From an uncultured Candidatus Melainabacteria bacterium (GTDB lineage: Bacteria; Cyanobacteriota; Vampirovibrionia; Gastranaerophilales; Gastranaerophilaceae), in assembly GCA_934692485.1 (NCBI GenBank), contig CAKUTX010000002.1, positions 124,001 through 188,000 of the forward strand: 64,000 nt of DNA. The letters run 5' to 3'. Under the pieces are notes generated by a model, which saw only the letters and a program-made list of their open reading frames with translations, was not told the DNA's origin and did not search any database. Positions 33,899 through 42,898 of this stretch are shown here, one piece after another. Each line of letters begins with the position of its first letter. The first letter of the stretch is position 1. The position numbers were made by a program, and so were the translations under genes.

Positions 33899-36400
33899 TT
33901 ATTGTAATAATGCTTTATCCAATTTCCTTTTGTAGAATTCCGTGTTTATGTTAAGATTTTCTCCAATTTCTAATAACATTTCGACAAACCTTTTATTTAA
34001 AGATTTCTTGTTTTTGAAAGTATCTGAGTCGATTATGTCACCAATTTTATGGTAAATTTTTGCGAAATAAATATTTTGAGCTTCTGCAATATCGACTTGA
34101 AGTTCAAGTTTTCTTATGTTGTCAAAAATTTCTAAAACAACATCAGCTTGCTGAATTTCAAAACTGTGAACAAGTCTGTTGATATTCTGTAATATTTTTT
34201 TACTAAAAATATTATTAGAAGCAGTTTTGTCAAGTTGAATATCAATTCGTTTCGCTTCGAAATTTATATCTGCAGCCTGTTGGATTAAATCTTCATCAAC
34301 AAAACCGCCTGAGTGAACAACTATATCATTAAATTTGTGACTAAGTGCGTATGACGCTGAAATTTTAAATTCATCAGGAATTTTTAAGCCCAAACCTTGC
34401 AAATGATATATAGAACCTTTGCCTTCGTCGTACATTTCTTGATATGTTTGAGAGAATTTTTCCAGCTTACCCTTCAATAGGATTTGCAAGATTTTTCTTC
34501 TTTCTTCAATAAATATGTCTTTTAGTGTGAAATATTCTTTGCCAAAATATTCATCTAGGGCGCGAATAATTTCAGTCAAAGTATTCATAGTGTACGTTTT
34601 GATTAATTCTGTTTTGATTTTGTTGAATTCGACATCGTCAGAATATTCTTTAATCGCACAGTGGAAATCTCCTCCTGCATATTGCATTAAGGCAAACATA
34701 AGATTTGATTTTTGTAATGTTATGCGAGATTTGATTTCAATATGCCCGATAACAAAAGAGGAAAGTCCTTTTTGAACCTTTTTATATGCAAGCCTTTTTA
34801 CGGTATAGCAATAAACATCTTCTTCATCTTCAAAATCTTGATAAAGAGATGATAAGGCCCACAAACTTGCAATCTGTTTCGGTGTGACAATTGAAGGTTT
34901 TACAAATCGTTCAAAAATGTCTTTGCCTGTACCAAATTCAGGAATATTACTTTTTGCATCAGATAAAATCTCTAAAAATTTTTCTTCAAAATTTTTGCTT
35001 GTAAATTTGGATGCCAGTTGCATTGCTCTTGCTGCGTACTTCATAATTTGTACAGTTTCAATGCCTGATATTTCAGAGAAAAACCATCCGCAACTTGTGT
35101 ACATAAGCATTGCTTGACGCTGAATTTCAAGAAGTTCCATTGCTCTAATTTTATCATCGTCGGATAAATCAGGTTTAAAGTTTTCTTGTTGGAATTTTTT
35201 TACGTTCATCTCGTTTCTGTCTAAAATTACGTTGATATAACGATTTCTGACTTCCCAAACATTATCAAAATACTTTTGACCTTCGTTTTCAAATACTGTG
35301 ATAAGTTCATCTCTGAGGTAATCAAGAGCGTTTCTTAAAGGTTTTCTCCATTTTTGATTCCAGCCTGGATGACCACCGGTAGAACATCCACAGTCTTCTT
35401 TCCATCTGCCAACCCCGTGGAAACAACTCCAACTTGATGCTTGTTTAATATCTACTTCACAATTGCTTCTGTATTTATCCAAATACTCAGCATAATTCGT
35501 TATCGTAAAACCTTCATCTTTTGCTTTAATTTTCAAAACATAAGACAATGCCATGTCACCAAATTTTGTATGGTGTCCATAACTTTCTCCATCTGTTGCA
35601 ATGTTTATGAGTTGAGGATAATCTCTGCAATCAGAAATACCTTCTTTTAGTCGTTTGATAAATTTATTTCCGTCTTTAAGTAATTCGTCAAATGCTACAG
35701 ATTTTGAAATTGCGCCGTCATAAAAGAACAAATCTATAAATTTGCCAGGAGCTGATTTTATGTAATATCTGTATGATCTTGCAGGGTCAATATTTCCCCA
35801 GCTAACATCTTGCCAATCCTTATCGCCTTTTTGTCTAAATTTTAGAGCTTGGTATGGAGAAAGGACAGTAAACTTAATCCCGTTTTCTTCAAGTATTCTC
35901 AAAGTGTCATCGTCAACAGCTGTTTCAGCAAGCCACATTCCTTCAGGTTTTCTGCCAAAGCGGTATTCAAAATCGCGAATTCCCCATTTAATTTGGGTTT
36001 GTTTATCGTTTTCATTTGCAAGTGGCATAATTATGTGATTATAAACTTGAGCCATAGCGTTTCCGTGCCCATTATGTTCGGCAATACTTTCTATATCGGC
36101 TTTAATAATTCTTTCGTAAGTTAACGGAGCGAAGTGTTCCATCCATGACAAAAGAGTCGGACCAAAGTTAAAGCTCATATGCTCGTAGTTGTTTACTACA
36201 TTAAGAATTCTGTTTCTGCTGTCAACTATTTTTGACACAGAATTTGGGTTGTAGCATTCTTTTGTAATCCTTTCATTCCAGTCATGGAATGGCAAAGCAC
36301 TGTCTTGTAATTCAATCGCTTCCAACCATGGATTTTCTCTTGGTGGTTGGTAAAAGTGTCCGTGTATAGTTAAAAATACTTCGTTTTTCTTATCGCTCAT
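33899..36400 (-). CDS. Glycoside hydrolase family 57 / DUF3536 protein
   Basis: An 833-residue protein. It opens LTIHGHFYQPPRENPW, the first GH57 motif, and has GHGNAMAQVYNHIIMPLA and EGMWLAETAVDDDT; Glu159 in WLAE corresponds to the GH57 nucleophile. A TDGESYGHH motif near 265 fits the acid/base Asp region. The long C-terminal helical part corresponds to DUF3536. Members act on alpha-glucans (amylase or branching type), and this architecture is common in Cyanobacteria; the exact substrate is unproven. No signal peptide, so it works on intracellular glycogen-like polymers. Confidence 0.87.
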   Translation of the reverse strand: MSDKKNEVFLTIHGHFYQPPRENPWLEAIELQDSALPFHDWNERITKECYNPNSVSKIVDSRNRILNVVNNYEHMSFNFGPTLLSWMEHFAPLTYERIIKADIESIAEHNGHGNAMAQVYNHIIMPLANENDKQTQIKWGIRDFEYRFGRKPEGMWLAETAVDDDTLRILEENGIKFTVLSPYQALKFRQKGDKDWQDVSWGNIDPARSYRYYIKSAPGKFIDLFFYDGAISKSVAFDELLKDGNKFIKRLKEGISDCRDYPQLINIATDGESYGHHTKFGDMALSYVLKIKAKDEGFTITNYAEYLDKYRSNCEVDIKQASSWSCFHGVGRWKEDCGCSTGGHPGWNQKWRKPLRNALDYLRDELITVFENEGQKYFDNVWEVRNRYINVILDRNEMNVKKFQQENFKPDLSDDDKIRAMELLEIQRQAMLMYTSCGWFFSEISGIETVQIMKYAARAMQLASKFTSKNFEEKFLEILSDAKSNIPEFGTGKDIFERFVKPSIVTPKQIASLWALSSLYQDFEDEEDVYCYTVKRLAYKKVQKGLSSFVIGHIEIKSRITLQKSNLMFALMQYAGGDFHCAIKEYSDDVEFNKIKTELIKTYTMNTLTEIIRALDEYFGKEYFTLKDIFIEERRKILQILLKGKLEKFSQTYQEMYDEGKGSIYHLQGLGLKIPDEFKISASYALSHKFNDIVVHSGGFVDEDLIQQAADINFEAKRIDIQLDKTASNNIFSKKILQNINRLVHSFEIQQADVVLEIFDNIRKLELQVDIAEAQNIYFAKIYHKIGDIIDSDTFKNKKSLNKRFVEMLLEIGENLNINTEFYKRKLDKALLQ

Positions 36401-36425
36401 CTCTTAACTCCGTAAAGTATTCTGC

Positions 36426-36911
36426 TTATTTGTTATCTTCTTTTGGTTTTGCGCTAATTACCGTAAACTTGTCAACATCTATCCAAGCATCTCCAAGTGC
36501 ATTAGAAAAAACATTGCCCGTAAATTCGATTACATCTCCTGAATTTAAGTCAATATGTTTTTCAGCTTCAGTTCTGCTCAAAAATATTTTTAGCTCAGAT
36601 AGCGGAATATTATGGTCTGTAACGTCTGGTCTTTGAATTAGGAATGAAATATATTTTTCAGAACTTCTCATTGCAGGTTTGTAATCAAGCCCTAGCGTTG
36701 CAAATTTATCAAATTTTGCTCTTATTTTAACATTTTTGTTAAGATAAAAGTTTGGACGTGTAACTATATCAAGCGGATTAACTGTTAAATAAGTTTTTTC
36801 AGCACTTGCAATTTGATGGTTATTGTTATAAATGTGAGTTGTTGTTGCTGCATATACATTTAATCCTAAAGTTACAGCCAATATTAATATTAACGCTTTA
36901 ATTTTCTTCAT
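36426..36911 (-). CDS. Secreted OB-fold-like protein, unknown function
   Basis: A 161-residue protein with a signal peptide (MKKIKALILILAVTLGLNVYA). The mature part has beta strands LNKNVKIRAKFDKF ... KYISFLIQRPDV ... SGDVIEFTGNVFSNALGDAW, an order that resembles OB-fold domains with the 'x-V-x-F-x-G' strands of small periplasmic binding proteins. No catalytic motif. Start chosen at the Lys-rich signal peptide with AAGAAGGA 8 bases upstream; an in-frame start 42 bases earlier lacks a site. It lies 25 bases upstream of the GH57 gene on the same strand and may be co-transcribed. Confidence 0.6.
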   Translation of the reverse strand: MKKIKALILILAVTLGLNVYAATTTHIYNNNHQIASAEKTYLTVNPLDIVTRPNFYLNKNVKIRAKFDKFATLGLDYKPAMRSSEKYISFLIQRPDVTDHNIPLSELKIFLSRTEAEKHIDLNSGDVIEFTGNVFSNALGDAWIDVDKFTVISAKPKEDNK

Positions 36912-37046
36912 ATAAAAATCCTTCTTATAAAACTTACAACAATATTCTATCACAATTTTCGATTTTTGTAACTACCCAATATCAGTATTGAAAAACTGAA
37001 TAAAATAGTGTATAATTAAGTATGATAAAATCAGCGGAGATATTGT

Positions 37047-38606
37047 ATGAGAAAGATTAAATTAAGAAGCTATACACTTGCGGAAATTGTGATTGTAATG
37101 CTTGTTATTGCAGTAGTTGTTGCAGTTACCATAAAGATAACAAAAGCTAAGTTGGATAATATTACGACATACACTTATTACAGTGCATACTCTACTTTAA
37201 AGGGTGTTGCAAATAATATGGTTGCAGATTTTGATGGACATGAAGGTAAAGGTTATGTTTCCAATGCTTGTCCGGAAAATAGATTTGCTAATAATTATAT
37301 TAGATTGTTTACGTTTATTCGACCAAGTAAGGCTTTTGCGGTAGGTGATGAGCCAACAAAACCAGTACTTCCTGACCTTTCAGAAAAAGAAGATTTTAAG
37401 AAGGCGGACCTCAACAGCCAATGTAAATATCCTGAGTCTAGTTATATACAGGAAATGTGGTGTAAGGGTTATTCTTATAATTCCAGTACTTGTCAATTTT
37501 ATCCGATTGAGCATGTCTGCTCTTTGCCTAGCCAAAAATGGAGTGTTTCTGCGTGCAAATGTGTAAGTAGTCCATTTGGAGGCGGAGCTTCCGGCTGTTC
37601 ACGTAATCCGTCTCAATGGGAAAGGGACATGAAAAGATGTAGTGGTTACACTTGGAGTCCGTTTAAGTGTGATTGGATTGCTTTAGATACATCATGTCCG
37701 GCCGGTCAACATTGGGGACATATCGAAAGCGGAGCTACTGCCACTTCAGCTTGCGGATGCGTTGAAGATAGAAATCTTCCTACGGAAGAACCAAAAGAAT
37801 GCTCCGGAACTCAACCTTGTGGTCAACAATGTGATACAACAACAGGAACTTGGGTCGCTGATCCTGATTGGACCCAACCGGAATGCTCTGAAACTCAAAT
37901 ATTTAGCGAAACATCTTGTGGTTGTGTTCCAACAGGTTCGACAGTCCCTCGTACAGGAGAATTGTTCTGTAATAAATTTGCCTCTTTAGTTAATACAAAG
38001 AGTGGCTCTGCTGAATGTGGAGGAAGTGCTGTTAATTCTGCTAATGTAGGAAATATAAACTTTAGTACTCTTACTCCAGATTTGATATTACGAAACAATT
38101 TAAAATTGTATAACCTAAAATCTGCTCCTATCGATTTAGGAGCGGCAGGTCAGGTTTTGGCCGGCAATTATGATGGCTCAAAGTTTATTAACTCTGATAA
38201 CGTCGAAGTCGATGCAAATAAATGGGGATATTTAGTTTATGTAAGTATTGACGGAAATGCAAGTGATGCAAGATTGTGGTCAGAAGTCTTTCCGTTCTAC
38301 GTTTTGCTTAACGGTAAAGTAATACCTGCTTATAATATGACTGCAAATGCTGAACCTGTGGGAGGTAACAGTAGAAACTATTTGCAAGTCAGTGTTGAAA
38401 ATGAAACTTTTTCAGCAGATGGGCATCGTAAAATTTCTTGGATAGCTAAAAGCGTTTCTTTTAAGGAAGCTGCTTGCGTTGCCGGTTATATAAGCCAAAA
38501 TACTCCTTATTGTTCAACAGCACCTGCGTTTACTAGAAATGCTCTTTGCTCTGAAACAGAAGCGAATTGTAGGGTTAAGCATATAAGACCTATAAAATTC
38601 TTCTAA
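37047..38606 (+). CDS. Cys-rich prepilin-like protein
   Basis: A 519-residue protein with a prepilin-type start: MRKIKLRS then YTLAEIVIVMLVIAVVVAV, with Glu at +5 but Ser at -1. The body is unlike the other three: residues about 110-300 hold more than 20 Cys in repeated units (for example CKYPESSY, CSRNPSQWERDMKRC, CPAGQHWG, CGCVEDRN, CGQQCDTTTG) that look like small disulphide modules. A further domain (about 320-480) resembles the globular part of large minor pilins (NKWGYLVYVSIDGNASDA). It may be a tip or adhesin subunit. GGAG precedes the ATG. Confidence 0.72.
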   Translation: MRKIKLRSYTLAEIVIVMLVIAVVVAVTIKITKAKLDNITTYTYYSAYSTLKGVANNMVADFDGHEGKGYVSNACPENRFANNYIRLFTFIRPSKAFAVGDEPTKPVLPDLSEKEDFKKADLNSQCKYPESSYIQEMWCKGYSYNSSTCQFYPIEHVCSLPSQKWSVSACKCVSSPFGGGASGCSRNPSQWERDMKRCSGYTWSPFKCDWIALDTSCPAGQHWGHIESGATATSACGCVEDRNLPTEEPKECSGTQPCGQQCDTTTGTWVADPDWTQPECSETQIFSETSCGCVPTGSTVPRTGELFCNKFASLVNTKSGSAECGGSAVNSANVGNINFSTLTPDLILRNNLKLYNLKSAPIDLGAAGQVLAGNYDGSKFINSDNVEVDANKWGYLVYVSIDGNASDARLWSEVFPFYVLLNGKVIPAYNMTANAEPVGGNSRNYLQVSVENETFSADGHRKISWIAKSVSFKEAACVAGYISQNTPYCSTAPAFTRNALCSETEANCRVKHIRPIKFF

Positions 38607-38629
38607 AATATCGAGTTTTAAAAGTAATT

Positions 38630-38660
38630 AAAAGGAAACAAAAAATGTTTCCTTTTTTTA
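38630..38660 (+). terminator. Intrinsic terminator
   Basis: AAAAGGAAACA (38630-38640), loop AAAAA, TGTTTCCTTTT (38646-38656) and a T run. It ends the Cys-rich prepilin transcript. Confidence 0.92.
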
Positions 38661-38689
38661 TTGCTCTTTAATCAAATTTATGCTATTAT
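38661..38689 (+). promoter_or_regulatory. Promoter of PEPCK gene
   Basis: TTGCTC (38661-38666), 17 bases, TATTAT (38684-38689) with an extended TGC before the -10. It starts right at the end of the preceding terminator. Confidence 0.6.
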
Positions 38690-38749
38690 AAAAGCAAGGT
38701 TAATGTATTTTTGACACTTAAAATGTGTTTATATGAAAAGGAGATGAAT

Positions 38750-40399
38750 ATGGCAACAAAGGAATTTTTTACGAATTCTGAAGAATTGAAAAAGTTGATG
38801 TCAGCCGCTCGTGCGACTATTACTGCACCGTTTTTTGGAAACAATGTAGAAGAAGTTAAATCAGTATCGGAGGCTTATAAATTAGCAAAAAGCAGCCCTG
38901 GAACAATTGAATTGACAGGCATGCCTGTTTACAAACCGGAAAAAATAGGACTTCCTCAAGGCGCTAATCAACTTTTGTTTAATGATGGAACTGTTGTTGG
39001 TAGATGTGCTGCTGCAAGAAAAATCGTTGGTGAACCAAATTGTGATTTGAAATATTTATTACCGATTATTAGAGAAGCTGTTTATAATACTCGTGATAGA
39101 TTGATGTACAGAACAGAAGCTGTTGTTGGCTTAGACAAAGACTATATGATAAAAGCTCATCTTTTAATTCCAGAAGGTTTTGAAAATATTATGTATAGTT
39201 GGATGTTAAACTTCCAATATATTAATGAAGCTTATGCTGAAATGTATTCAAACTCAAGAGAATTGCCAGAAGGCGATATTTATGTGTTCTCTGACCCTGA
39301 TTGGTCACATCCTGATTTCCCATACGGATTAACATTCTTTGACCCTGAACACAATTGTGCTGCTATATTGGGTATGAGATACTTTGGAGAACATAAGAAA
39401 GGAACATTAACACTTGCTTGGGGTTGTGCAGCTCGTAATGGTTATGCATCATGTCACGGTGGTATGAAACGTTACAATCTTGACGGTGGAAAATCTTTCC
39501 AAGTTGCGGTATTTGGCCTTTCAGGTTCAGGAAAATCTACGATTACTCACGCAAAACACGATAATAAATATAATATTACGGTTTTGCACGATGATGCGTT
39601 TATTATCAACGTTCATGACAAATATTCAATTGCTCTTGAACCAGCATATTTTGATAAAACAGCTGATTATCCGATTGGTTGTGAGGATAACAAATTTATT
39701 CTTACCCAACAGAATGCAGGTGCAATAGCTCTTGCTGATGGAAAAGTTGTTTCTGTAACAGAAGATATTAGAAATGGTAACGGTAGAGCCGTAAAATCAA
39801 AATTGTGGTCCCCAAATAGAGTCGATAGAATTGACGAACCTATTAATGCAATTTTCTGGTTAATGAAAGACCCTACAATTCCTCCTGTATTGAAGTTATC
39901 AGGTGCTTCTTTGGGCTCTGCTATGGGGGCGACTCTTGCAACAAAACGTTCATCTGCAGAAAGACTAGCTGCAGGTGTTGACCCAAATGCTCTCGTTGTT
40001 GAACCTTATGCAAACCCATTCAGAGTTTATCCGCTAGAAATGGATTATACAAGATTTAAACAATTAATTTTGGATGGTGTTGATTGCTATATCTTGAACA
40101 CAGGTGAATTTATGGGTACTAAGGTTAAAAAAGAACATACTTTAGGTATCATTGAAGCTATTGTTGAAGGTAAAGCTAATTTCCATAAATGGGAAAACTT
40201 CTCAGATATTGAAATTATGGATATTGACGGCTTTGATACTTCTTTTGCAAATAAAGAATATGCAAGTCAATTTGTCGCTCGTATGAATGACAGAATTGAT
40301 TTTGTAAAATCAAGAGAAACTGAAAAAGCAGGTTTGGATAAACTTCCATCAGATGCTTTGGAAGCTCTTGAAGCGGTTGTGAAAGAAGTTAATGCATAG
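38750..40399 (+). CDS. Phosphoenolpyruvate carboxykinase, ATP-type family
   Basis: A 549-residue PEPCK-fold protein. The P-loop is GLSGSGKST (residues 256-264), followed by VLHDDAF with the metal-binding Asp pair; RTEAVVGLDKDY and GCAARNGYASCHGG lie in the N-terminal lobe. The family interconverts oxaloacetate and PEP with ATP/ADP. The sequence is clearly off the Escherichia coli PckA type, so it may belong to a divergent subgroup with another nucleotide or metabolite preference. Start: the ATG at 38750 is six bases after AAAGGAG; two earlier in-frame ATGs are overlapped by or lie before the ribosome site. Confidence 0.8.
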   Translation: MATKEFFTNSEELKKLMSAARATITAPFFGNNVEEVKSVSEAYKLAKSSPGTIELTGMPVYKPEKIGLPQGANQLLFNDGTVVGRCAAARKIVGEPNCDLKYLLPIIREAVYNTRDRLMYRTEAVVGLDKDYMIKAHLLIPEGFENIMYSWMLNFQYINEAYAEMYSNSRELPEGDIYVFSDPDWSHPDFPYGLTFFDPEHNCAAILGMRYFGEHKKGTLTLAWGCAARNGYASCHGGMKRYNLDGGKSFQVAVFGLSGSGKSTITHAKHDNKYNITVLHDDAFIINVHDKYSIALEPAYFDKTADYPIGCEDNKFILTQQNAGAIALADGKVVSVTEDIRNGNGRAVKSKLWSPNRVDRIDEPINAIFWLMKDPTIPPVLKLSGASLGSAMGATLATKRSSAERLAAGVDPNALVVEPYANPFRVYPLEMDYTRFKQLILDGVDCYILNTGEFMGTKVKKEHTLGIIEAIVEGKANFHKWENFSDIEIMDIDGFDTSFANKEYASQFVARMNDRIDFVKSRETEKAGLDKLPSDALEALEAVVKEVNA

Positions 40400-40421
40400 A
40401 CATTAATTAAATATAATTATT

Positions 40422-40453
40422 AAGCGGTAAATTTTTATAATTTGCCGCTTTTT
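40422..40453 (+). terminator. Intrinsic terminator of the PEPCK gene
   Basis: AAGCGGTAAATT (40422-40433), loop TTTAT, AATTTGCCGCTT (40439-40450), then T residues. Twelve pairs with one G-U. Confidence 0.9.
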
Positions 40454-40456
40454 CTA

Positions 40457-40465
40457 TGATATAAT
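40457..40465 (+). promoter_or_regulatory. Extended -10 promoter
   Basis: TGATATAAT (hexamer 40460-40465) lies 20 bases before the ATG at 40485; no clear -35, since that position is occupied by the terminator. Confidence 0.45.
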
Positions 40466-40484
40466 TAAAGAAAAAGGTGGTTAT

Positions 40485-40934
40485 ATGATTGATAAAAAAA
40501 GAGCTATGTCGAATTTGGGTTATGCAATCGTATTGGTGATTATTCTTGGGATTGTTATGATTGTCAGTGCGCCTATGTTGGTTAATAAACAAAAAGCAAA
40601 GTTCTCAAATCCAAACAATAATTATCAAGAAAATAGAGATTATTCGGAGCCATCTGCGGTGCCGGATGCTAATTATTCTGAAAATAATGAAAATAGTTCC
40701 ACCTCTTTTGATGAATTAAGAGCTTTTGAAGATAGAATTAATTCCAGATTGAATGATATAGAAATTCGTCAACAACAAAACCAATCTTCAAATTCCAAAA
40801 CAATTTCTAATAAATATGTCTGCTCTATAGAAGGAATGGTTGATGCCAACAATAATGTTGTTTCAGTAGAGGGGCAGTCGTCAGAAGATTTAAAAAAACA
40901 GAAAATAGTTTTTGTTTGTGAATATAGAGAGTAA
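40485..40934 (+). CDS. Single-span membrane protein, pilin-like N-terminus without Glu5
   Basis: A 149-residue protein. MIDKKRAMSNLG precedes a hydrophobic helix YAIVLVIILGIVMIVSAPML, so the layout resembles a prepilin leader and helix, but the conserved Glu at +5 is absent. The exposed part is Asn/Ser/Glu-rich and probably disordered (about 45-100), with a short helix (FDELRAFEDRINSRLNDIEI) and a final small Cys-bearing strand pair (YVCSIEG ... VFVCEYRE) that could form a disulphide. Function unknown. GGTGG lies before the ATG. Confidence 0.55.
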   Translation: MIDKKRAMSNLGYAIVLVIILGIVMIVSAPMLVNKQKAKFSNPNNNYQENRDYSEPSAVPDANYSENNENSSTSFDELRAFEDRINSRLNDIEIRQQQNQSSNSKTISNKYVCSIEGMVDANNNVVSVEGQSSEDLKKQKIVFVCEYRE

Positions 40935-40979
40935 TAAAAAACAAAAACTTACAGCCTTATAATATTTTTTGTCTTGAAC

Positions 40980-41813
40980 TTAAACTTCTGAAACATCAGG
41001 CAAATCAATGCTTTTTAAACGTTGTTCAATGCGTCTGTACCATTTCAAATGTTGCTTAAACAAAATATTGTATTTTGTAATATCTCCCTGAGAAATTTCT
41101 TTAAATTGATTATCACAGGTTTGTGACAAAGAGCGTTCCAAATAGTGAGTCAATTCTTTTCTGCTAAGTTTGTCTAAATCGTTATCTTTTCGAAGTTCAA
41201 TTCGTTCTCCAAATTCTACGATTACTTCAGGTCTGTTATCCCTAAAGAATGAATAATCAATTGCAACTGGTATAAGATTAACTTTACCAAATTTTTTGAC
41301 TGCATTTTCAGCAATATATGCCAAGCCTGTTTGGAATTGTATAGGGCGGAAATGAGGCGGTCTGATTATCCCCTGAGGGAAAATGCAAAGAATATTTCTT
41401 AAATCACCGACAACGTCAACCGAGTATTGCAAAGCTTTCATTGCAGATTGAGGAGAACGTTTATTTACAGAATACGCCCCACCTCGTCTAAGAAGTGGAA
41501 ATCTGTTAAGTTCTTCTACCATAAGACGAATTTCTTTGTGAAAAATTCTGTGTGTAATATTATAGAATACTATTCCATCCCACCAGTTACAGTGCGGAGC
41601 GAAAAGTATTGTAGGTACGTCTTTTTCTGCTTCAAAATAATTTTCGGCACCTCGGTACCTGAAAGCATAAAACCTGTTTTGAAGCATGTTGAAAAAAAAC
41701 ATGCTCGCTACCCATAACCAAAACTTGCTTGTCTTAGCGGGTTTAAACTTCTCCTCTTTGTTCCTCAGCTTTGTGGGCGGGATGTCAGAATATAATTGTT
41801 CTTCTACTACCAT
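40980..41813 (-). CDS. PlsC-like acyltransferase
   Basis: A 277-residue membrane-associated acyltransferase of the lysophosphatidate acyltransferase family. The catalytic Hx4D is His74-Asp79 in APHCNWWDG; the second family motif appears as IFPQGIIRPP, with Gln in place of the usual Glu of FPEGTRS. A hydrophobic segment (about 32-45) could anchor it. Such enzymes acylate lysophosphatidic acid, or in variants ornithine lipids or other acceptors, at the cytoplasmic membrane. The Glu-to-Gln change and long C-terminal helical tail (about 215-277) leave the acceptor uncertain. Confidence 0.8.
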   Translation of the reverse strand: MVVEEQLYSDIPPTKLRNKEEKFKPAKTSKFWLWVASMFFFNMLQNRFYAFRYRGAENYFEAEKDVPTILFAPHCNWWDGIVFYNITHRIFHKEIRLMVEELNRFPLLRRGGAYSVNKRSPQSAMKALQYSVDVVGDLRNILCIFPQGIIRPPHFRPIQFQTGLAYIAENAVKKFGKVNLIPVAIDYSFFRDNRPEVIVEFGERIELRKDNDLDKLSRKELTHYLERSLSQTCDNQFKEISQGDITKYNILFKQHLKWYRRIEQRLKSIDLPDVSEV

Positions 41814-41979
41814 ATATTGATTGTACCGCGATAAATAAAATAAGGCAAATAGACAGTAGGGTAATTTAAAAAAACTTAACCATTTTTATGTATAAAATCA
41901 GGTTATGAAATGGTAAAAATTCGGATATTTTACCGTTGTTTATAATGCCGAGTTTTTACAATGGAAAAATTTAACCTAA

Positions 41980-42759
41980 TTAATTAAATTCGTGTTGAAA
42001 TGCCCAAGCGGAATGGTTGTGTATACTTTCAAAAGCTTCGCATTCAACTTCAAATTCTTTTACAATCGAGTGATTACGGAGTTTTACTACTACATCTCTG
42101 AGAACATCTTCAACAAATTTCGGATTATCCCAAGCTTTTTCTGTTACAAACTTTTCGTCCTCTCTTTTTAGTAGCGGATAAACAGGACAAGATGCACATG
42201 ATTCTATTAATTCAATCAAGTCCTCTATCCATATTTGTTCGCTTTCGTCATAAGAAACTTTTACTTTAATAAGAGCTCTTTGATTGTGAGCACCATTGTC
42301 AGATATTTCTTTAGAACAAGGGCATAACGTAGTAACAGGAACTTCTACTCCTAAAATAAATTTGTAATTGTCGTTTTCTATTCTACCTTCAAATAAGCAG
42401 TGATAGCTCATCGGGGCAACCATCCCTTTTACAGGAGATTTTTTGTCAATAAAATAAGGAAATTGAAATTCAAGCTCTCCGCTTTCTGCATCCAAATTTT
42501 TAATAATTTTTTCTAAACATCCTTTTATATCTACACCTAAAAGATTTTTGTGCTGCCATTCAGACAAAACTTCCACAAATCTTGACATATGCGTCCCTTT
42601 GTAATCCCTAGGAAGTGATACGTTTACTTTTGCTTTTGCGCAAACAACTTGATTAGAATTATTTTTTCTCTGTATGATAAGAGGCAATTCTAAGTGCTTA
42701 ATCCCAACTTTTTGGATGTCTACATTTCTATTATCTTTTAAATTTTGTATGTCTTTCAT
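41980..42759 (-). CDS. folE2: GTP cyclohydrolase FolE2 (type IB)
   Basis: A 259-residue FolE2, which converts GTP to 7,8-dihydroneopterin triphosphate for folate and queuosine synthesis and can use metals other than zinc. Diagnostic: DVSLPRDYKGTHMSR-like NVSLPRDYKGTHMSR, VEVPVTTLCPCSKEIS with the metal-binding Cys, GAHNQRA, and HNHSAWAF at the C-terminus. Full length. The 166-base gap downstream (41814-41979) shows only a weak imperfect hairpin near 41912-41934. Confidence 0.95.
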   Translation of the reverse strand: MKDIQNLKDNRNVDIQKVGIKHLELPLIIQRKNNSNQVVCAKAKVNVSLPRDYKGTHMSRFVEVLSEWQHKNLLGVDIKGCLEKIIKNLDAESGELEFQFPYFIDKKSPVKGMVAPMSYHCLFEGRIENDNYKFILGVEVPVTTLCPCSKEISDNGAHNQRALIKVKVSYDESEQIWIEDLIELIESCASCPVYPLLKREDEKFVTEKAWDNPKFVEDVLRDVVVKLRNHSIVKEFEVECEAFESIHNHSAWAFQHEFN

Positions 42760-42787
42760 GTTATCCTGTTAATATTTCTTAATAAAA

Positions 42788-42815
42788 TTGACAAAAAATA
42801 GCAATTTTTTAATCT
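42788..42815 (+). promoter_or_regulatory. Promoter of candidate small RNA
   Basis: A perfect TTGACA (42788-42793) and TAATCT (42810-42815) with a 16-base spacer, pointing rightward in a gap between two leftward genes. A longer-spaced TATACT is at 42819-42824. Confidence 0.5.
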
Positions 42816-42821
42816 GTTTAT

Positions 42822-42894
42822 ACTTTATATAAATATAAAGCTCTCTCTTCTTATTTAAACGGATAGGCCTTGAATACTTCAGGGTCTTTTTTTT
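42822..42894 (+). ncRNA. Candidate small RNA, about 70 nt, between folE2 and thioredoxin-like gene
   Basis: The region follows a consensus -35 promoter and ends in a clear rightward intrinsic terminator, yet no rightward gene exists here: both neighbours are on the minus strand. The unpaired 5' part contains CTCTCTCTTC, a pyrimidine-rich stretch that could pair with ribosome binding sites. No known RNA family is recognised. Confidence 0.5.
42866..42894 (+). terminator. Rightward intrinsic terminator
   Basis: GGCCTTGAA (42866-42874), loop TAC, TTCAGGGTC (42878-42886), then eight T. Nine pairs with two G-U. The T run is on the plus strand, so it does not serve the flanking minus-strand genes. 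Confidence 0.8.
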
Positions 42895-42898
42895 ATGT

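Noticed and set aside
38711..38749. Earlier ATG starts for the PEPCK gene
   Set aside because: AAAGGAG directly abuts the ATG at 38744 and is six bases from the ATG at 38750, which is the usable start.
41912..41934. GGTAAAA/TTTTACC hairpin as terminator of folE2
   Set aside because: Short stem without a following T run on either strand; too weak to call.
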